A DNA stretch of 57,839 nucleotides from an uncultured Eubacteriales bacterium (GCA_900546315.1 URCP01000005.1:1-57839); one strand, 5' to 3'; positions 24,695 to 33,205 are shown, counted from the first letter of the stretch. Notes: a model not told the origin generated them from the letters alone. Translations and numbers: made by a program.

Positions 24695-24710
24695 ACACTA
24701 CGGGTAGTGT
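24695..24710 (+). promoter_or_regulatory. NrdR box 2 downstream of the nrdD promoter
   Basis: ACACTACGGGTAGTGT is a perfect palindrome in its six-base arms and lies exactly 32 bases after box 1, about three helical turns, the usual spacing of paired NrdR boxes. As RNA it could also form a nine-base-pair hairpin. Confidence 0.7.
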
Positions 24711-24739
24711 AGGCGTCGATATATGAGCTTTTATGACCG

Positions 24740-24770
24740 CCGCACGACATGGCTGACGCCGTGCGGTTTT
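24740..24770 (+). promoter_or_regulatory. Terminator-like hairpin in the nrdD leader
   Basis: CCGCACG pairs with CGTGCGG across a 13-base loop and is followed by TTTT, 64 bases before the nrdD start. It may act as an attenuator; no anti-terminator or known aptamer is evident in this roughly 150-base leader. The rest of 24571-24652 holds no gene. Confidence 0.5.
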
Positions 24771-24833
24771 ACATACTCAAAAGCGGACCCGTTAAGGGAC
24801 AAAGACACACTTTCGGAAAGGACCAGAACCATA

Positions 24834-26993
24834 ATGAAGATCATCAAACGCAACGGCTCGGAAGCCGAATTCGATAAGAACAAGATAATAAGAGCGATCA
24901 GCAAGGCGAACATCACGGTCGACGAGTCGATACGCCTGACCGGCAAGCAGATCGACCGCATCGCCGAGAGCGTGGTGCTGTCCTGTGAGCGCCTCGGCCG
25001 CTCCCCCGGCGTCGAGGAAGTACAGGACATGGTCGAACACCAGATAATGGCGCACGGAGCCTTCGAGGTCGCGAAGAACTATATCACCTACCGCTACACG
25101 CACGACCTTATCCGCCGCTCGAACACCACCGACGAGAAGATACTCTCGCTCATCGAGTGCAACAACGAGGAGGCAAAGCAGGAGAACTCGAACAAGAACC
25201 CGGTCATCAACTCGACCCAGCGCGACTACATGGCGGGCGAGGTCTCTCGCGACCTGACCGACCGCATTCTTCTCCCGCAGGATATCGTCAAGGCGCATGA
25301 GGAAGGCATCATACATTTCCATGACACCGACTATTTCGCGCAGCATATGCACAACTGCGACCTCGTCAATCTCGAGGATATGCTCCAGAACGGCACGGTC
25401 GTCACCGGGACGATGCTTGAGAGACCGCATTCCTTCTCGACCGCCTGCAATATCGCGACACAGATCATCGCTCAGGTGGCGTCAAACCAGTACGGCGGAC
25501 AGTCAATCTCGCTCGCGCATCTCGCGCCGTTCGTGCAGGTGAGCCGCGAAAAGATCCGCCGCAGCGTCATTGCCGAGTCGAAAGACTTCGAAATCCCGCT
25601 GAACGAAGAGCAGATCACGAACATAGTCGAGAGACGCCTGCGCGAGGAGATAAGCCGCGGCGTCCAGACTATACAGTATCAGGTGCTGACCCTCCTGACG
25701 ACTAACGGTCAGGCTCCGTTCGTCACCGTCTTCATGTACCTCGGCGAGGCGAAGAACGAGCGGGAGAAGAAGGACCTCGCGATGATAATCGAGGAGACCC
25801 TCGAACAGCGCTACAAGGGTGTCAAGAACGAGACCGGAGTATGGGTGACCCCCGCGTTCCCGAAGCTCATATACGTCCTCGAGGAGGACAACATCACCGA
25901 GAACTCCGAGTACTGGTACCTGACGAAGCTCGCCGCGAAGTGCACGGCAAAGCGTCTCGTCCCGGACTACATCTCAGAGAAGAAGATGAAGGAGCTCAAG
26001 GAGGGAAACTGCTTCCCTGTCATGGGCTGCCGCAGCGCGCTCTCCCCGTGGAAGGACGAGAACGGGAACTACAAGTTCTACGGTCGGTTCAATCAGGGCG
26101 TCGTCACGCTGAATCTCGTCGACATCGCCTGCTCGTCCGGCGGAAACTACGATAAGTTCTGGAAGATATTCGACGAGCGCCTTGACCTGTGCTACAGGGC
26201 GCTGATGTGCCGCCACAACCGCCTTATGGGCACGCTGTCCGACGCTGCCCCGATTCTCTGGCAGTACGGTGCCTGCGCGAGACTGAAGAAGGGCGAGCCG
26301 ATTGACAAGCTGCTTGTCGGCGGATATTCGACGATATCGCTCGGATACGCCGGTCTCTGCGAGTGCGTCAGATATATGACCGGAAAGTCGCATACCGACC
26401 CGTCCGCGACGCCGTTCGCGCTCGAGGTTATGAGACATATGAACGACGCGTGCGAGAAGTGGAAGAAAGAGACGACAATAGGCTTCGGCCTTTACGGCAC
26501 CCCGCTAGAGTCGACGACCTACAAGTTCGCGAAGTGTCTCCAGAAGCGCTTCGGCATAATCCCGGGAGTCACCGACAAGGGGTATATCACGAACAGCTAT
26601 CATGTCCACGTGACCGAGCATATCGACGCGTTCGAGAAGCTGAAGTTCGAATCGCAGTTCCAGGCGCTCTCGACCGGCGGCGCGATAAGCTACGTCGAGG
26701 TGCCGAATATGCAGCAGAATCTCGACGCCGTGCTCGAGATAATCAAGTTCATCTACGACAACATCATGTACGCCGAGCTGAACACGAAGAGCGACTACTG
26801 TCAGGTCTGCGGCTATGACGGCGAGATCGAGATAAAGGAACGGGACGGAAAGCTCGTCTGGGTCTGCCCGAACTGCGGCAACGACGACCAGAACAAGATG
26901 AACGTAGCCCGCCGCACCTGCGGATATATCGGCACGCAGTTCTGGAATCAGGGACGCACGCAGGAGATCAAGGAAAGGGTGCTGCATCTTTAA
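24834..26993 (+). CDS. nrdD: Anaerobic (class III) ribonucleoside-triphosphate reductase
   Basis: NrdD reduces ribonucleoside triphosphates to deoxynucleotides with a glycyl radical that NrdG installs; it works only without oxygen. The 719-residue product begins with an ATP-cone (KIIKRNGSEAEFDKNKI), the allosteric site. The C terminus has the zinc-binding CQVCGYDG and CPNCGNDD pairs and ends RTCGYIGTQFWN, where Gly697 matches the radical glycine. ATG at 24834 follows GGAAAGGA; an earlier frame begins in the leader and is not conserved. Its stop overlaps nrdG by one base. Two NrdR boxes sit on its promoter. This is good evidence that the organism is an anaerobe. Confidence 0.95.
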   Translation: MKIIKRNGSEAEFDKNKIIRAISKANITVDESIRLTGKQIDRIAESVVLSCERLGRSPGVEEVQDMVEHQIMAHGAFEVAKNYITYRYTHDLIRRSNTTDEKILSLIECNNEEAKQENSNKNPVINSTQRDYMAGEVSRDLTDRILLPQDIVKAHEEGIIHFHDTDYFAQHMHNCDLVNLEDMLQNGTVVTGTMLERPHSFSTACNIATQIIAQVASNQYGGQSISLAHLAPFVQVSREKIRRSVIAESKDFEIPLNEEQITNIVERRLREEISRGVQTIQYQVLTLLTTNGQAPFVTVFMYLGEAKNEREKKDLAMIIEETLEQRYKGVKNETGVWVTPAFPKLIYVLEEDNITENSEYWYLTKLAAKCTAKRLVPDYISEKKMKELKEGNCFPVMGCRSALSPWKDENGNYKFYGRFNQGVVTLNLVDIACSSGGNYDKFWKIFDERLDLCYRALMCRHNRLMGTLSDAAPILWQYGACARLKKGEPIDKLLVGGYSTISLGYAGLCECVRYMTGKSHTDPSATPFALEVMRHMNDACEKWKKETTIGFGLYGTPLESTTYKFAKCLQKRFGIIPGVTDKGYITNSYHVHVTEHIDAFEKLKFESQFQALSTGGAISYVEVPNMQQNLDAVLEIIKFIYDNIMYAELNTKSDYCQVCGYDGEIEIKERDGKLVWVCPNCGNDDQNKMNVARRTCGYIGTQFWNQGRTQEIKERVLHL

Positions 26994-27517
26994 TGAATTT
27001 CGCGGCGATAAAACCGTCCGACATCGCGGACGGTCCGGGAGTTCGTGTCTCTCTGTTCGTCTCGGGCTGCACGAATCACTGTGAGAACTGTTTCCAACCG
27101 GAAACGTGGGATTTCGGTTACGGTGAGCCCTTCACGTCTGAGACCGAGGAGCATATCCTGAGCCTGCTTGACCGGAGCTATATAAAGGGTCTGACGATAC
27201 TCGGCGGCGAGCCGTTCGAGCCGTCAAACCAGCGAGCGCTCCTGCCGTTTGTCAGACGTGTGCGTGAGAGATACCCGGACAAGACGATCTGGATGTATTC
27301 CGGCTTCACCTACGAAGAGATGACGCGTGATGGCGCGCATCCGCACTGTGAGGCGACCCTGCCGCTGCTTGACCTTATCGACGTTCTCGTTGACGGTCGG
27401 TTTGTCGAGAAGCTGAAGAACCTGTCCCTGCGCTTCCGCGGCTCATCGAACCAGCGGCTCATCGACATGAAAAAAACACTTGCAAACGGAGAGATCGTTC
27501 TCTGGGAGAACCAGTAA
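26993..27517 (+). CDS. nrdG: Anaerobic ribonucleotide reductase activating protein
   Basis: NrdG is a radical-SAM enzyme that makes the glycyl radical on NrdD. Cys26, Cys30 and Cys33 (SGCTNHCENC) form the CxxxCxxC site for the 4Fe-4S cluster; GGEPFEP is the SAM-contacting GGE motif. The 174-residue length is usual. Its ATG overlaps the nrdD stop (TAATG), so the two are translationally coupled. An 89-bp palindromic repeat and a terminator follow. Confidence 0.94.
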   Translation: MNFAAIKPSDIADGPGVRVSLFVSGCTNHCENCFQPETWDFGYGEPFTSETEEHILSLLDRSYIKGLTILGGEPFEPSNQRALLPFVRRVRERYPDKTIWMYSGFTYEEMTRDGAHPHCEATLPLLDLIDVLVDGRFVEKLKNLSLRFRGSSNQRLIDMKKTLANGEIVLWENQ

Positions 27518-27532
27518 AGCAGCAGAATATAA

Positions 27533-27621
27533 GGAAACACTGATTTAAGGTTGTTTTCGCGGAAAAAAGCCCATATATTCAAGCCTTTTTTTCGCGAAAA
27601 CCCGATTTAATCAGTGTATCC
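27533..27621 (+). repeat. Nested palindromic repeat, copy 2 of 3 (89 bp)
   Basis: It begins GGAAACACTGATTTAAGG and ends AATCAGTGTATCC. The inner arms (GTTTTCGCGGAAAAAAG and its complement) carry a compensating change relative to copies 1 and 3: G/C here where those have A/T. That keeps the pairing and suggests the hairpin matters. It sits 15 bases after the nrdG stop. Confidence 0.88.
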
Positions 27622-27623
27622 AT

Positions 27624-27664
27624 AAAGCGATATCCGGATTCGTCTCCGGGTGTCGCTTTTTTTG
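27624..27664 (+). terminator. Terminator of nrdDG
   Basis: AAAGCGA with TCGCTTT, extended by TCCGG with CCGG(G), is followed by a run of T. It directly follows the repeat copy. Confidence 0.75.
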
Positions 27665-27693
27665 TTGACATCCGCGGGAAGATATGATATAAT
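27665..27693 (+). promoter_or_regulatory. Promoter of the gene at 27727
   Basis: TTGACA (27665-27670), 17-base spacer, TATAAT (27688-27693): a perfect consensus promoter that starts right after the terminator's T-run. Confidence 0.85.
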
Positions 27694-27726
27694 GAGTGCA
27701 ATGAAATATATCACGGAGGATCTGAC

Positions 27727-28626
27727 ATGAAAAAGCTGAACGTTTCTTTTGACGGCACCGCCGACCCTACAGGATATCTCTTCTCGCTCGTGAAATGTCT
27801 CTCCGCGGCGCTCAGGTGCGGCGGGTACGCGGAGTTCGCGGACGATATCGCCGCCGCGAGCGGCTTCGCGTTCCGGATGTGGGCGGCGCCTGACCTCTGT
27901 CCGAGCGAGACGAGCATATGGGAGTTCGCGGCGCAGAAACGGTGGGTCGAAAACGGCGGGCTGACCTGCGGATACGCGGAGCGTCTATGGGGACAGGACG
28001 ACATCGAAGCCGAAAGACGTGAGACCGCGATAAAGCTGATACGCGATTCGACAGACAATGGCACAGCCGCTGTCGCCTGGGACATCAGCGGCTGTGAGTG
28101 GGGGCTTGTCACCGGATATGACGATGATACGGAGACTTTCGCGACGCTGAGGATAAACGGTCAGGAGGATACGGTCAGGTATGAAAAGCTCGGGAGGCTC
28201 GAACTGCCGATACTCTCAGTCCTGACAGTAACCGGAAAAGCTCCAAAAGCGCCGGAACAGCTCGTCGCGGACACGAAAGCGCTCGCGAAAGACCATCTTC
28301 TCGGAAACGAATGGTGTGACAACGCAAAGGGTCTCGCAGCGTATGACACTATCATGTCGTACACCGGAGGCGCGGACGCAGAGGCATGGAAGCTCATGTA
28401 TACCCTCGGAACCTACGCCGCGCTCAAGTCGTACGCCGTCAGATTTTTCCGCAAATACAATGAAGACAGGCTCGCGGAGCGGTATGAGACGATATATGGC
28501 TGCTGGAAGGACGCGTTCGACGCCGTAAAGGCAACAAGCTCCGTTTCGGAAACCACCAGAAGACTTGTCATCTCGGATCTCGGTAAAGCAAAATCCGAGG
28601 AAACTGTCGCCGTGGATGAAATGTAA
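27727..28626 (+). CDS. C39-like / BtrH-like fold protein of unknown function
   Basis: The 299-residue product is not clearly assigned. Its N-terminal half has VKCLSAALRCGGY around residues 22-34 and CEWGLVTGYDDDTETF near 120, a layout like the papain-related C39 or BtrH N-terminal fold, where the first cysteine is catalytic and a histidine precedes WGxVTGYD. Here that histidine is replaced by glutamate, so a peptidase or acyltransferase reaction is doubtful. The C-terminal half (about 180-299) is helical. It has a consensus promoter and a GGAGG site of its own and is flanked by terminators, so it is monocistronic. No signal peptide. The fold call is tentative. Confidence 0.5.
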   Translation: MKKLNVSFDGTADPTGYLFSLVKCLSAALRCGGYAEFADDIAAASGFAFRMWAAPDLCPSETSIWEFAAQKRWVENGGLTCGYAERLWGQDDIEAERRETAIKLIRDSTDNGTAAVAWDISGCEWGLVTGYDDDTETFATLRINGQEDTVRYEKLGRLELPILSVLTVTGKAPKAPEQLVADTKALAKDHLLGNEWCDNAKGLAAYDTIMSYTGGADAEAWKLMYTLGTYAALKSYAVRFFRKYNEDRLAERYETIYGCWKDAFDAVKATSSVSETTRRLVISDLGKAKSEETVAVDEM

Positions 28627-28633
28627 ATAGCAT

Positions 28634-28672
28634 GAGGGGCTGCCGCGTAAACTCACGGCAGCCCCTCTTTTT
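28634..28672 (+). terminator. Terminator of the C39-like gene
   Basis: A 12-base perfect stem (GAGGGGCTGCCG, 28634-28645, with 28656-28667) is followed by TTTTT. The converging lipoprotein gene ends at 28671, so the same hairpin lies directly after its stop too. Confidence 0.88.
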
Positions 28673-29630
28673 ACCAGAATTTGAAGAGTATCCTCTGCAC
28701 CTCCGGCTCAAACATATTTTCTTTCGTAACGACGATAATCGACGTGTTGTCGACCGCGGCAATATCCTTCCCGCCGAGCAGCTCGACAGCGCTCTTGACT
28801 CCGAGATAGCCTATCGCGAACGGGTTCTGGACAATCAGCGCGTCCATCTCCCCGGTCTCGAGCATCCCGACCGAGACGACATTACTGTCAAACCCGACCG
28901 CGGCGACCTCCTCAGACAGTCCCATATCCTGTACGGCGTACCCTACGCCGAGTGTCATCCACTCGTTGAAGCCGATAATGACATTGATCTCAGGATGCTC
29001 GGAGAGCAGCTTCTTCGCGCCAGCGGTGGCGCTCTCGGTGTTCGACTCGACGTTCGCCACGGCGGCGACAGTCATCCCGTTCTCAGCCGCGAAGGCGCGC
29101 AGACCCTCCTCACGCTCACGGACATTTTCGGTCGATTCGCTGTAATTGACAAGCCCGAGAACAGCCGGTGTATCTCCGCAGAGCTCGAGCGCGGCTTTCC
29201 CCGCGAGCCTTCCCGCCTCGGTGTTGTCGGTCCCGATGAACGCGCTCACGTTTCCGCTGTCAACCCCGCTGTCTATCGTTATTATCCTGACCCCGGCGGC
29301 AGCGGCGGCGTCAACGGCGTCCCTCGTCAGCTCGTAATCTATAGCCGACAGAACAATCGCGTCCGCGCCGCGCGCCACGGCTGAGACTATCATCGTGTTC
29401 TGCGCCGACCAGTTCTCTTCGTTTTCCGGACCTATAAAGGTCACGTTCGTGTTGTACTCGACCGCGGCGGCGTTCACACCGCGCTTCACGTTCTGCCAGA
29501 AATCCGAACCGGTCGACTTCGCTATCACCGCGATATTGTAGTCCGTGGTCTTCTGCTCCCCGCCGCAGCCGAGTATTATCGCGCCGCAGGTTATCATTAC
29601 AACTACCAGAATTATTATCCTGAATCTCAT
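28671..29630 (-). CDS. Sugar-binding lipoprotein of the RbsB/XylF type, linked to a two-component system
   Basis: The 319-residue product starts with a lipoprotein signal (ILGC, lipidated Cys22) and is a type I periplasmic-binding-protein fold: NIAVIAKSTGSDFW, ADAIVLSAIDYELT, VRIITIDSGVDSG and GFDSNVVSVGMLE are its typical strands. It is anchored outside the cell. It lies 14 bases after the YesM-type kinase gene, without permease or ATPase, and so is more likely a sensory partner than a transport part, as known for XylFII with LytS/YesN in Clostridium. ATG at 29630 follows GAGAGGA. The divergent mglBAC operon is the probable target of the system. The sugar is unknown. Confidence 0.82.
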   Translation of the reverse strand: MRFRIIILVVVMITCGAIILGCGGEQKTTDYNIAVIAKSTGSDFWQNVKRGVNAAAVEYNTNVTFIGPENEENWSAQNTMIVSAVARGADAIVLSAIDYELTRDAVDAAAAAGVRIITIDSGVDSGNVSAFIGTDNTEAGRLAGKAALELCGDTPAVLGLVNYSESTENVREREEGLRAFAAENGMTVAAVANVESNTESATAGAKKLLSEHPEINVIIGFNEWMTLGVGYAVQDMGLSEEVAAVGFDSNVVSVGMLETGEMDALIVQNPFAIGYLGVKSAVELLGGKDIAAVDNTSIIVVTKENMFEPEVQRILFKFW

Positions 29631-29644
29631 ACTGAAAATTCCTC

Positions 29645-31372
29645 TCAATCCGGCTCTTTTGTTATCTTCGGTATTCTGACCGTTATCTTCGTCCCGACGT
29701 CCGGCTCGCTCTCGACCTTGACTCCGTAGCTGTCGCCGAAGTATATCTTTATCCGGTCGCTCACATTCTTGATCCCGATGCCGCTCGAGTCGCTGCGCTC
29801 TTTTTTCAGCAGTCCCTCGACCTGCTCCGCCGTCATGCCGACGCCGTTGTCGCTGACCGTCATGAGTATGTCGTCTCCGTCCGGTTTTACAGATATGATG
29901 ATCTCGCCGTCGTCGATCAGCGGCTCTATTCCGTGATAGATAGCGTTCTCGACGAGCGGCTGAAGAGTTATCTTGCTGCACAGATATCCGCCGAGGCTCT
30001 CGTCGACGTCGAAAGTGTACTCAAAGCGGTCGCTGTAGCGGTACTTCTGGATTATCAGATAGCTCTCGACGTGCTTCAGCTCGTCCCTTATCGGGATCAG
30101 CTCGTGCCCGCGGCTTATGCTTATCCTGAACAGCTTGCCGAGCGCTCCGACCATTCTGACCGCGCTCTCGTTCTTTCCGCGCTCGCACATCCACTGTATC
30201 GAGTCGAGCGTGTTGTAGAGAAAATGCGGGTTGATCTGCGCCTGAAGCGCCTTCAGCTCGGTTTTCCTGAGAAGAGCCTCCTCGTTCCTTATCTTCTCCA
30301 TCAGCGACTGGACAATCCACGCCATCTGACCGAAGGAGTCGGAAATGAGCTGTAACTCGGCAATGTGTATCGGCGCCGGGGAGTAGCGGTAATTCTCCGG
30401 GTGCTCCTCGAATCCACGCATAGCGCCGATCAGCGATTTCACCGGCTTCGTTATTATCTGCGAGAAGATCACGGCGATCAGCACCGCGACCCCGGCGCAG
30501 CAGAGAAGCGTCGTCAGCAGAACGCTCGAAAGTGTCCTGTCCCGCGTCGCGTTCACCTCGTCAAGATAGCTGACGCCTATGACCCTCCATCCGGTGCTGT
30601 CGAGCGTCAGTATCGTGCGCATCACGTTCCCGTCGCGCACCGTGCCGTCGTCCATGCCGGTGAGCCTCGTCACTTCCTCTTTTATAAGTCCGGAGTAGAG
30701 CATCTGCTGGCGCGGGTGATATACGAGATTTCCGTCGGCGTCAATTATGAAACAATAGCCGTGCGCGCCTATGCCTATATTGTCGACATACCCGGAGATA
30801 TCCGAGAACCTGAAATCTATCGCGACATACACGTCCTCGCCGTTAAGCGCGCCTTCCTCACGCCGCGCTATCGTCACGACCCACGGGTAGTACTCGCGGA
30901 ACAGCGTCTGGACGTGCGGAAGGGATATGGCAAAGTTCTCAGCGCTCCCAAAAAGCTCTCCGTCATACGAAAGATTTATCGACGACTGATCCTTGAGTTC
31001 ATGCCCGGAGCCTCCGACAGAAAGCGTATTCCCCTCCATGTCGTAAACACATATCGCCTCGATCGACTCCTCGAGCCGCGCCGCGACGGACAGTCTGTCG
31101 TCAAGATCAGTGATGTCCTCGCTCTTCCTGACCTCTCTGCATATGTTCAGCAGTCTGCCCTCCATTCCGTCGATAAGGTTCCCGAGAGCCATCGTCGTCT
31201 GTCTCGCCGACTGCTCGAGCGCCATCCCGGCGTCCGACTCCACGGTGCTGCTGTATATGCTTACGAACGGAATTATACTGACGGCGACCACGGCGGCGAC
31301 CGTAATGATTATCGCGACGGCGGTCAGGGTCGCGAGCCGCATTTTTTTCGTGCTGTACTCATTTGTATCCAT
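29645..31372 (-). CDS. YesM-type sensor histidine kinase
   Basis: The 575-residue product has a membrane helix at about 13-41, an extracellular dCache-like sensing domain (about 42-280), a second helix near 281-303, a HAMP-like stretch and a His_kinase domain with LQAQINPHFLYN, whose His383 is the phosphorylated residue. The ATPase has LVENAIYHGIEP (N box) and ISDNGVGM-like VSDNGVGM (G1). It is the typical partner of AraC-type response regulators in sugar sensing. It follows the response regulator by 28 bases and precedes the binding lipoprotein by 14, one operon. The extracellular domain could touch the lipoprotein when loaded with sugar; that is inference. Confidence 0.92.
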   Translation of the reverse strand: MDTNEYSTKKMRLATLTAVAIIITVAAVVAVSIIPFVSIYSSTVESDAGMALEQSARQTTMALGNLIDGMEGRLLNICREVRKSEDITDLDDRLSVAARLEESIEAICVYDMEGNTLSVGGSGHELKDQSSINLSYDGELFGSAENFAISLPHVQTLFREYYPWVVTIARREEGALNGEDVYVAIDFRFSDISGYVDNIGIGAHGYCFIIDADGNLVYHPRQQMLYSGLIKEEVTRLTGMDDGTVRDGNVMRTILTLDSTGWRVIGVSYLDEVNATRDRTLSSVLLTTLLCCAGVAVLIAVIFSQIITKPVKSLIGAMRGFEEHPENYRYSPAPIHIAELQLISDSFGQMAWIVQSLMEKIRNEEALLRKTELKALQAQINPHFLYNTLDSIQWMCERGKNESAVRMVGALGKLFRISISRGHELIPIRDELKHVESYLIIQKYRYSDRFEYTFDVDESLGGYLCSKITLQPLVENAIYHGIEPLIDDGEIIISVKPDGDDILMTVSDNGVGMTAEQVEGLLKKERSDSSGIGIKNVSDRIKIYFGDSYGVKVESEPDVGTKITVRIPKITKEPD

Positions 31373-31400
31373 GACTCTTCACCTCTCATACGTTTGTGAT

Positions 31401-32987
31401 TCAGCTCGACATCTGTGTACCTCTCCCGGTCTCGCGCATCTTCATCGGCGTCGTACCGTAATATTTCTTGAAACAATAGCTGAAATAATGCTGGTCGCTG
31501 TAGCCACACTTCTCGGCTATCTCGAGTATCTTCATCTGCGTGCAGAGCAGCATATCCGCCGCCGCCTTCATCCGCCTCTCGGTCAGCAGGGTCGTGAAAT
31601 TCACCTTGCGGTACTTCTTGATAAGCGAGCTTAAATAGTTCGGGCTGACATACAGTCTCTCGCTTATGTCCGTTAGCGACAGGGACTCGTTCTGGTATTC
31701 CGAGTCAATTATCTGCACGACATTGTCGCAGAGAAGCTCCGTGTTTTCCTTCTGATACCGCGAAATGATCCCTCTCGCGCTCATGCAGAGGTTCTTCAGG
31801 TCGTTCTGGACGTTCGGCTCGCTGTCGTAGAGGGCGGCACGGCTGTAGACCGGGTTCCCGCGCATAAGCTCTGACAGAGCCTCGTTGTCGGACACGGCGC
31901 TGACAGTACGGTATACGGTCGCGAGTATCTGTATCACGAGATAATTGAGCCCGTGCCGGTTCGAACCGATGAGAGCCGCGAGAAAGGACGACAACTCGTC
32001 CGGGCTTCCGACCTTGAGCAGCTGTTCAAGCTTATAGACGGATTTTTCGACCGTCTCGAATTCGTCCGCGCTCGAGTGCTCCTGGTCGGTGATGAAACGG
32101 ATGGGACCTCCGCCGTCGACCGTGTATCGTCTCGCCGTGATCGCCTCGAAGTACGCGCCGCCGCATTTCGAGAGCTTATCGAAGGTCCGGCTGATACCGA
32201 TCGTGCAGGTCTCACCGAGCATTCTGCCGGCGTTCTGGACAAGCTCACGCGAGGGCAGTCTCAGCGCGTCTCCGAGGTTGTCCGAGTCGCTCCTGACAAG
32301 CGAGATGATCCTTCCGTTGACGAGAAAGCTCTCCGCCGCGAGGTACCCGCGAAGAATATTGTTGACAAAATCAATATGGCTTGGTCCGGTGCAGGTGACA
32401 AGGTCCGCGTCCTTGAATTTCGCCGCTATGACGGCGTAACTGCACGAAGCGTCCGGCGTGAACAGTCCGAGCTCCGCGGCGCGGCGTCTCAGCACCTCCT
32501 CACTCGGCGAATCCTCGCCGTTTCCGAGAAGGATCGGGAGAAGGAACTCGGTGATCTCGAGCCTCTTCGCGGACAGCTCGTCCGACTCCGCCCCGCGCAT
32601 CTTCGCGAAGTACTTGTCCATTTTCTGGCGGATGTTCTCAAGCTCGGCGGAGAGCTCCGCGGCGGATATCGGCTTCAGCAGATATCCTATTATATTATAT
32701 TCGATCGCCGCCTTGGCGTAGCCGAAATCGTCGTAGCCGCTGAGTATCACGACCTGAGTCGCCGGGCGAAGCTCGCGCACCTGCTTTGCGAGCTCAAGAC
32801 CGGTCATCATCGGCATTTTTATATCTGTGAGGATAAGGTCAGGCTCGAGCTTTTCCGCGAGCTCGAGCGCGTCGATTCCGTTTCCGGCGTCCCCGACCAC
32901 GCGGAATCCCGCCTTTTCCCAGTCGACGCTCTCGATTATCGCCTGCCTGAGTTCCTGCTCATCGTCGACCACAAGGGCTGTATACAT
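31401..32987 (-). CDS. YesN-type response regulator with AraC DNA-binding domain
   Basis: The 528-residue product has an N-terminal receiver domain: VVDDEQE at 6-12 and Asp55 in LILTDIKMP, the phosphorylation site. A long middle region (about 130-420) has no motif I recognise. The C terminus carries a double helix-turn-helix with YLSSLIKKYRKVNFTT and CGYSDQHYFSYCFKKYYG. ATG at 32987 follows GGAGG by six bases; an ATG three codons upstream at 32993 touches the site and is less likely. It heads the operon with the kinase and the lipoprotein, from a promoter at 33057-33085, divergent from mglBAC. Confidence 0.92.
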   Translation of the reverse strand: MYTALVVDDEQELRQAIIESVDWEKAGFRVVGDAGNGIDALELAEKLEPDLILTDIKMPMMTGLELAKQVRELRPATQVVILSGYDDFGYAKAAIEYNIIGYLLKPISAAELSAELENIRQKMDKYFAKMRGAESDELSAKRLEITEFLLPILLGNGEDSPSEEVLRRRAAELGLFTPDASCSYAVIAAKFKDADLVTCTGPSHIDFVNNILRGYLAAESFLVNGRIISLVRSDSDNLGDALRLPSRELVQNAGRMLGETCTIGISRTFDKLSKCGGAYFEAITARRYTVDGGGPIRFITDQEHSSADEFETVEKSVYKLEQLLKVGSPDELSSFLAALIGSNRHGLNYLVIQILATVYRTVSAVSDNEALSELMRGNPVYSRAALYDSEPNVQNDLKNLCMSARGIISRYQKENTELLCDNVVQIIDSEYQNESLSLTDISERLYVSPNYLSSLIKKYRKVNFTTLLTERRMKAAADMLLCTQMKILEIAEKCGYSDQHYFSYCFKKYYGTTPMKMRETGRGTQMSS

Positions 32988-33056
32988 TGTCATCCTCCGG
33001 TAAATAATAAACATACAGAAAGCCCGCCGTGCGGCGTCGGCTTCATCCTATAATAA

Positions 33057-33085
33057 ATTATATCACATTTTTCGTCAGATAACAA
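33057..33085 (-). promoter_or_regulatory. Promoter of the YesN-YesM-lipoprotein operon
   Basis: Minus strand TTGTTA (33080-33085), 17-base spacer, TATAAT (33057-33062), 70 bases before the YesN start. Confidence 0.72.
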
Positions 33086-33141
33086 TATCCGTGTTTGAAT
33101 TTTTTGCTCAATGGTATGATTTTTTACACTAAAGAGTCGAG

Positions 33142-33178
33142 AATAGAATTTTGAACATTCGGAGTAGTTTATTCTATT
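33142..33178. promoter_or_regulatory. Inverted repeat between the divergent YesN and mgl promoters
   Basis: AATAGAAT (33142-33149) and ATTCTATT (33171-33178) are inverted copies. The right half overlaps the mgl -35 at 33177, so this could be an operator for the YesN-type regulator. Chance occurrence in AT-rich DNA is possible. Confidence 0.35.
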
Positions 33179-33205
33179 TCAATTTTTACCCGGATGCGGT
33201 ATAAT
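33177..33205 (+). promoter_or_regulatory. Promoter of mglBAC
   Basis: TTTCAA (33177-33182), 17-base spacer ending in the extended element TGCGG, TATAAT (33200-33205). The weak -35 with a strong -10 fits an activator-dependent promoter. The leader to the mglB start is about 85 bases and holds an imperfect hairpin CTCCGCGG/CCACGGAG. Confidence 0.75.

Noticed and set aside
24691..24770. Riboswitch in the nrdD leader
   Set aside because: The first hairpin is better explained as a NrdR box paired with another 32 bases upstream; no known aptamer core was recognised. The later hairpin is kept only as a possible attenuator.
29631..29981. N-terminal extension of about 117 residues on the sensory lipoprotein
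   Set aside because: It lies inside the kinase gene in another frame, is Arg-rich low-complexity, and would hide the lipoprotein signal that starts at 29630.
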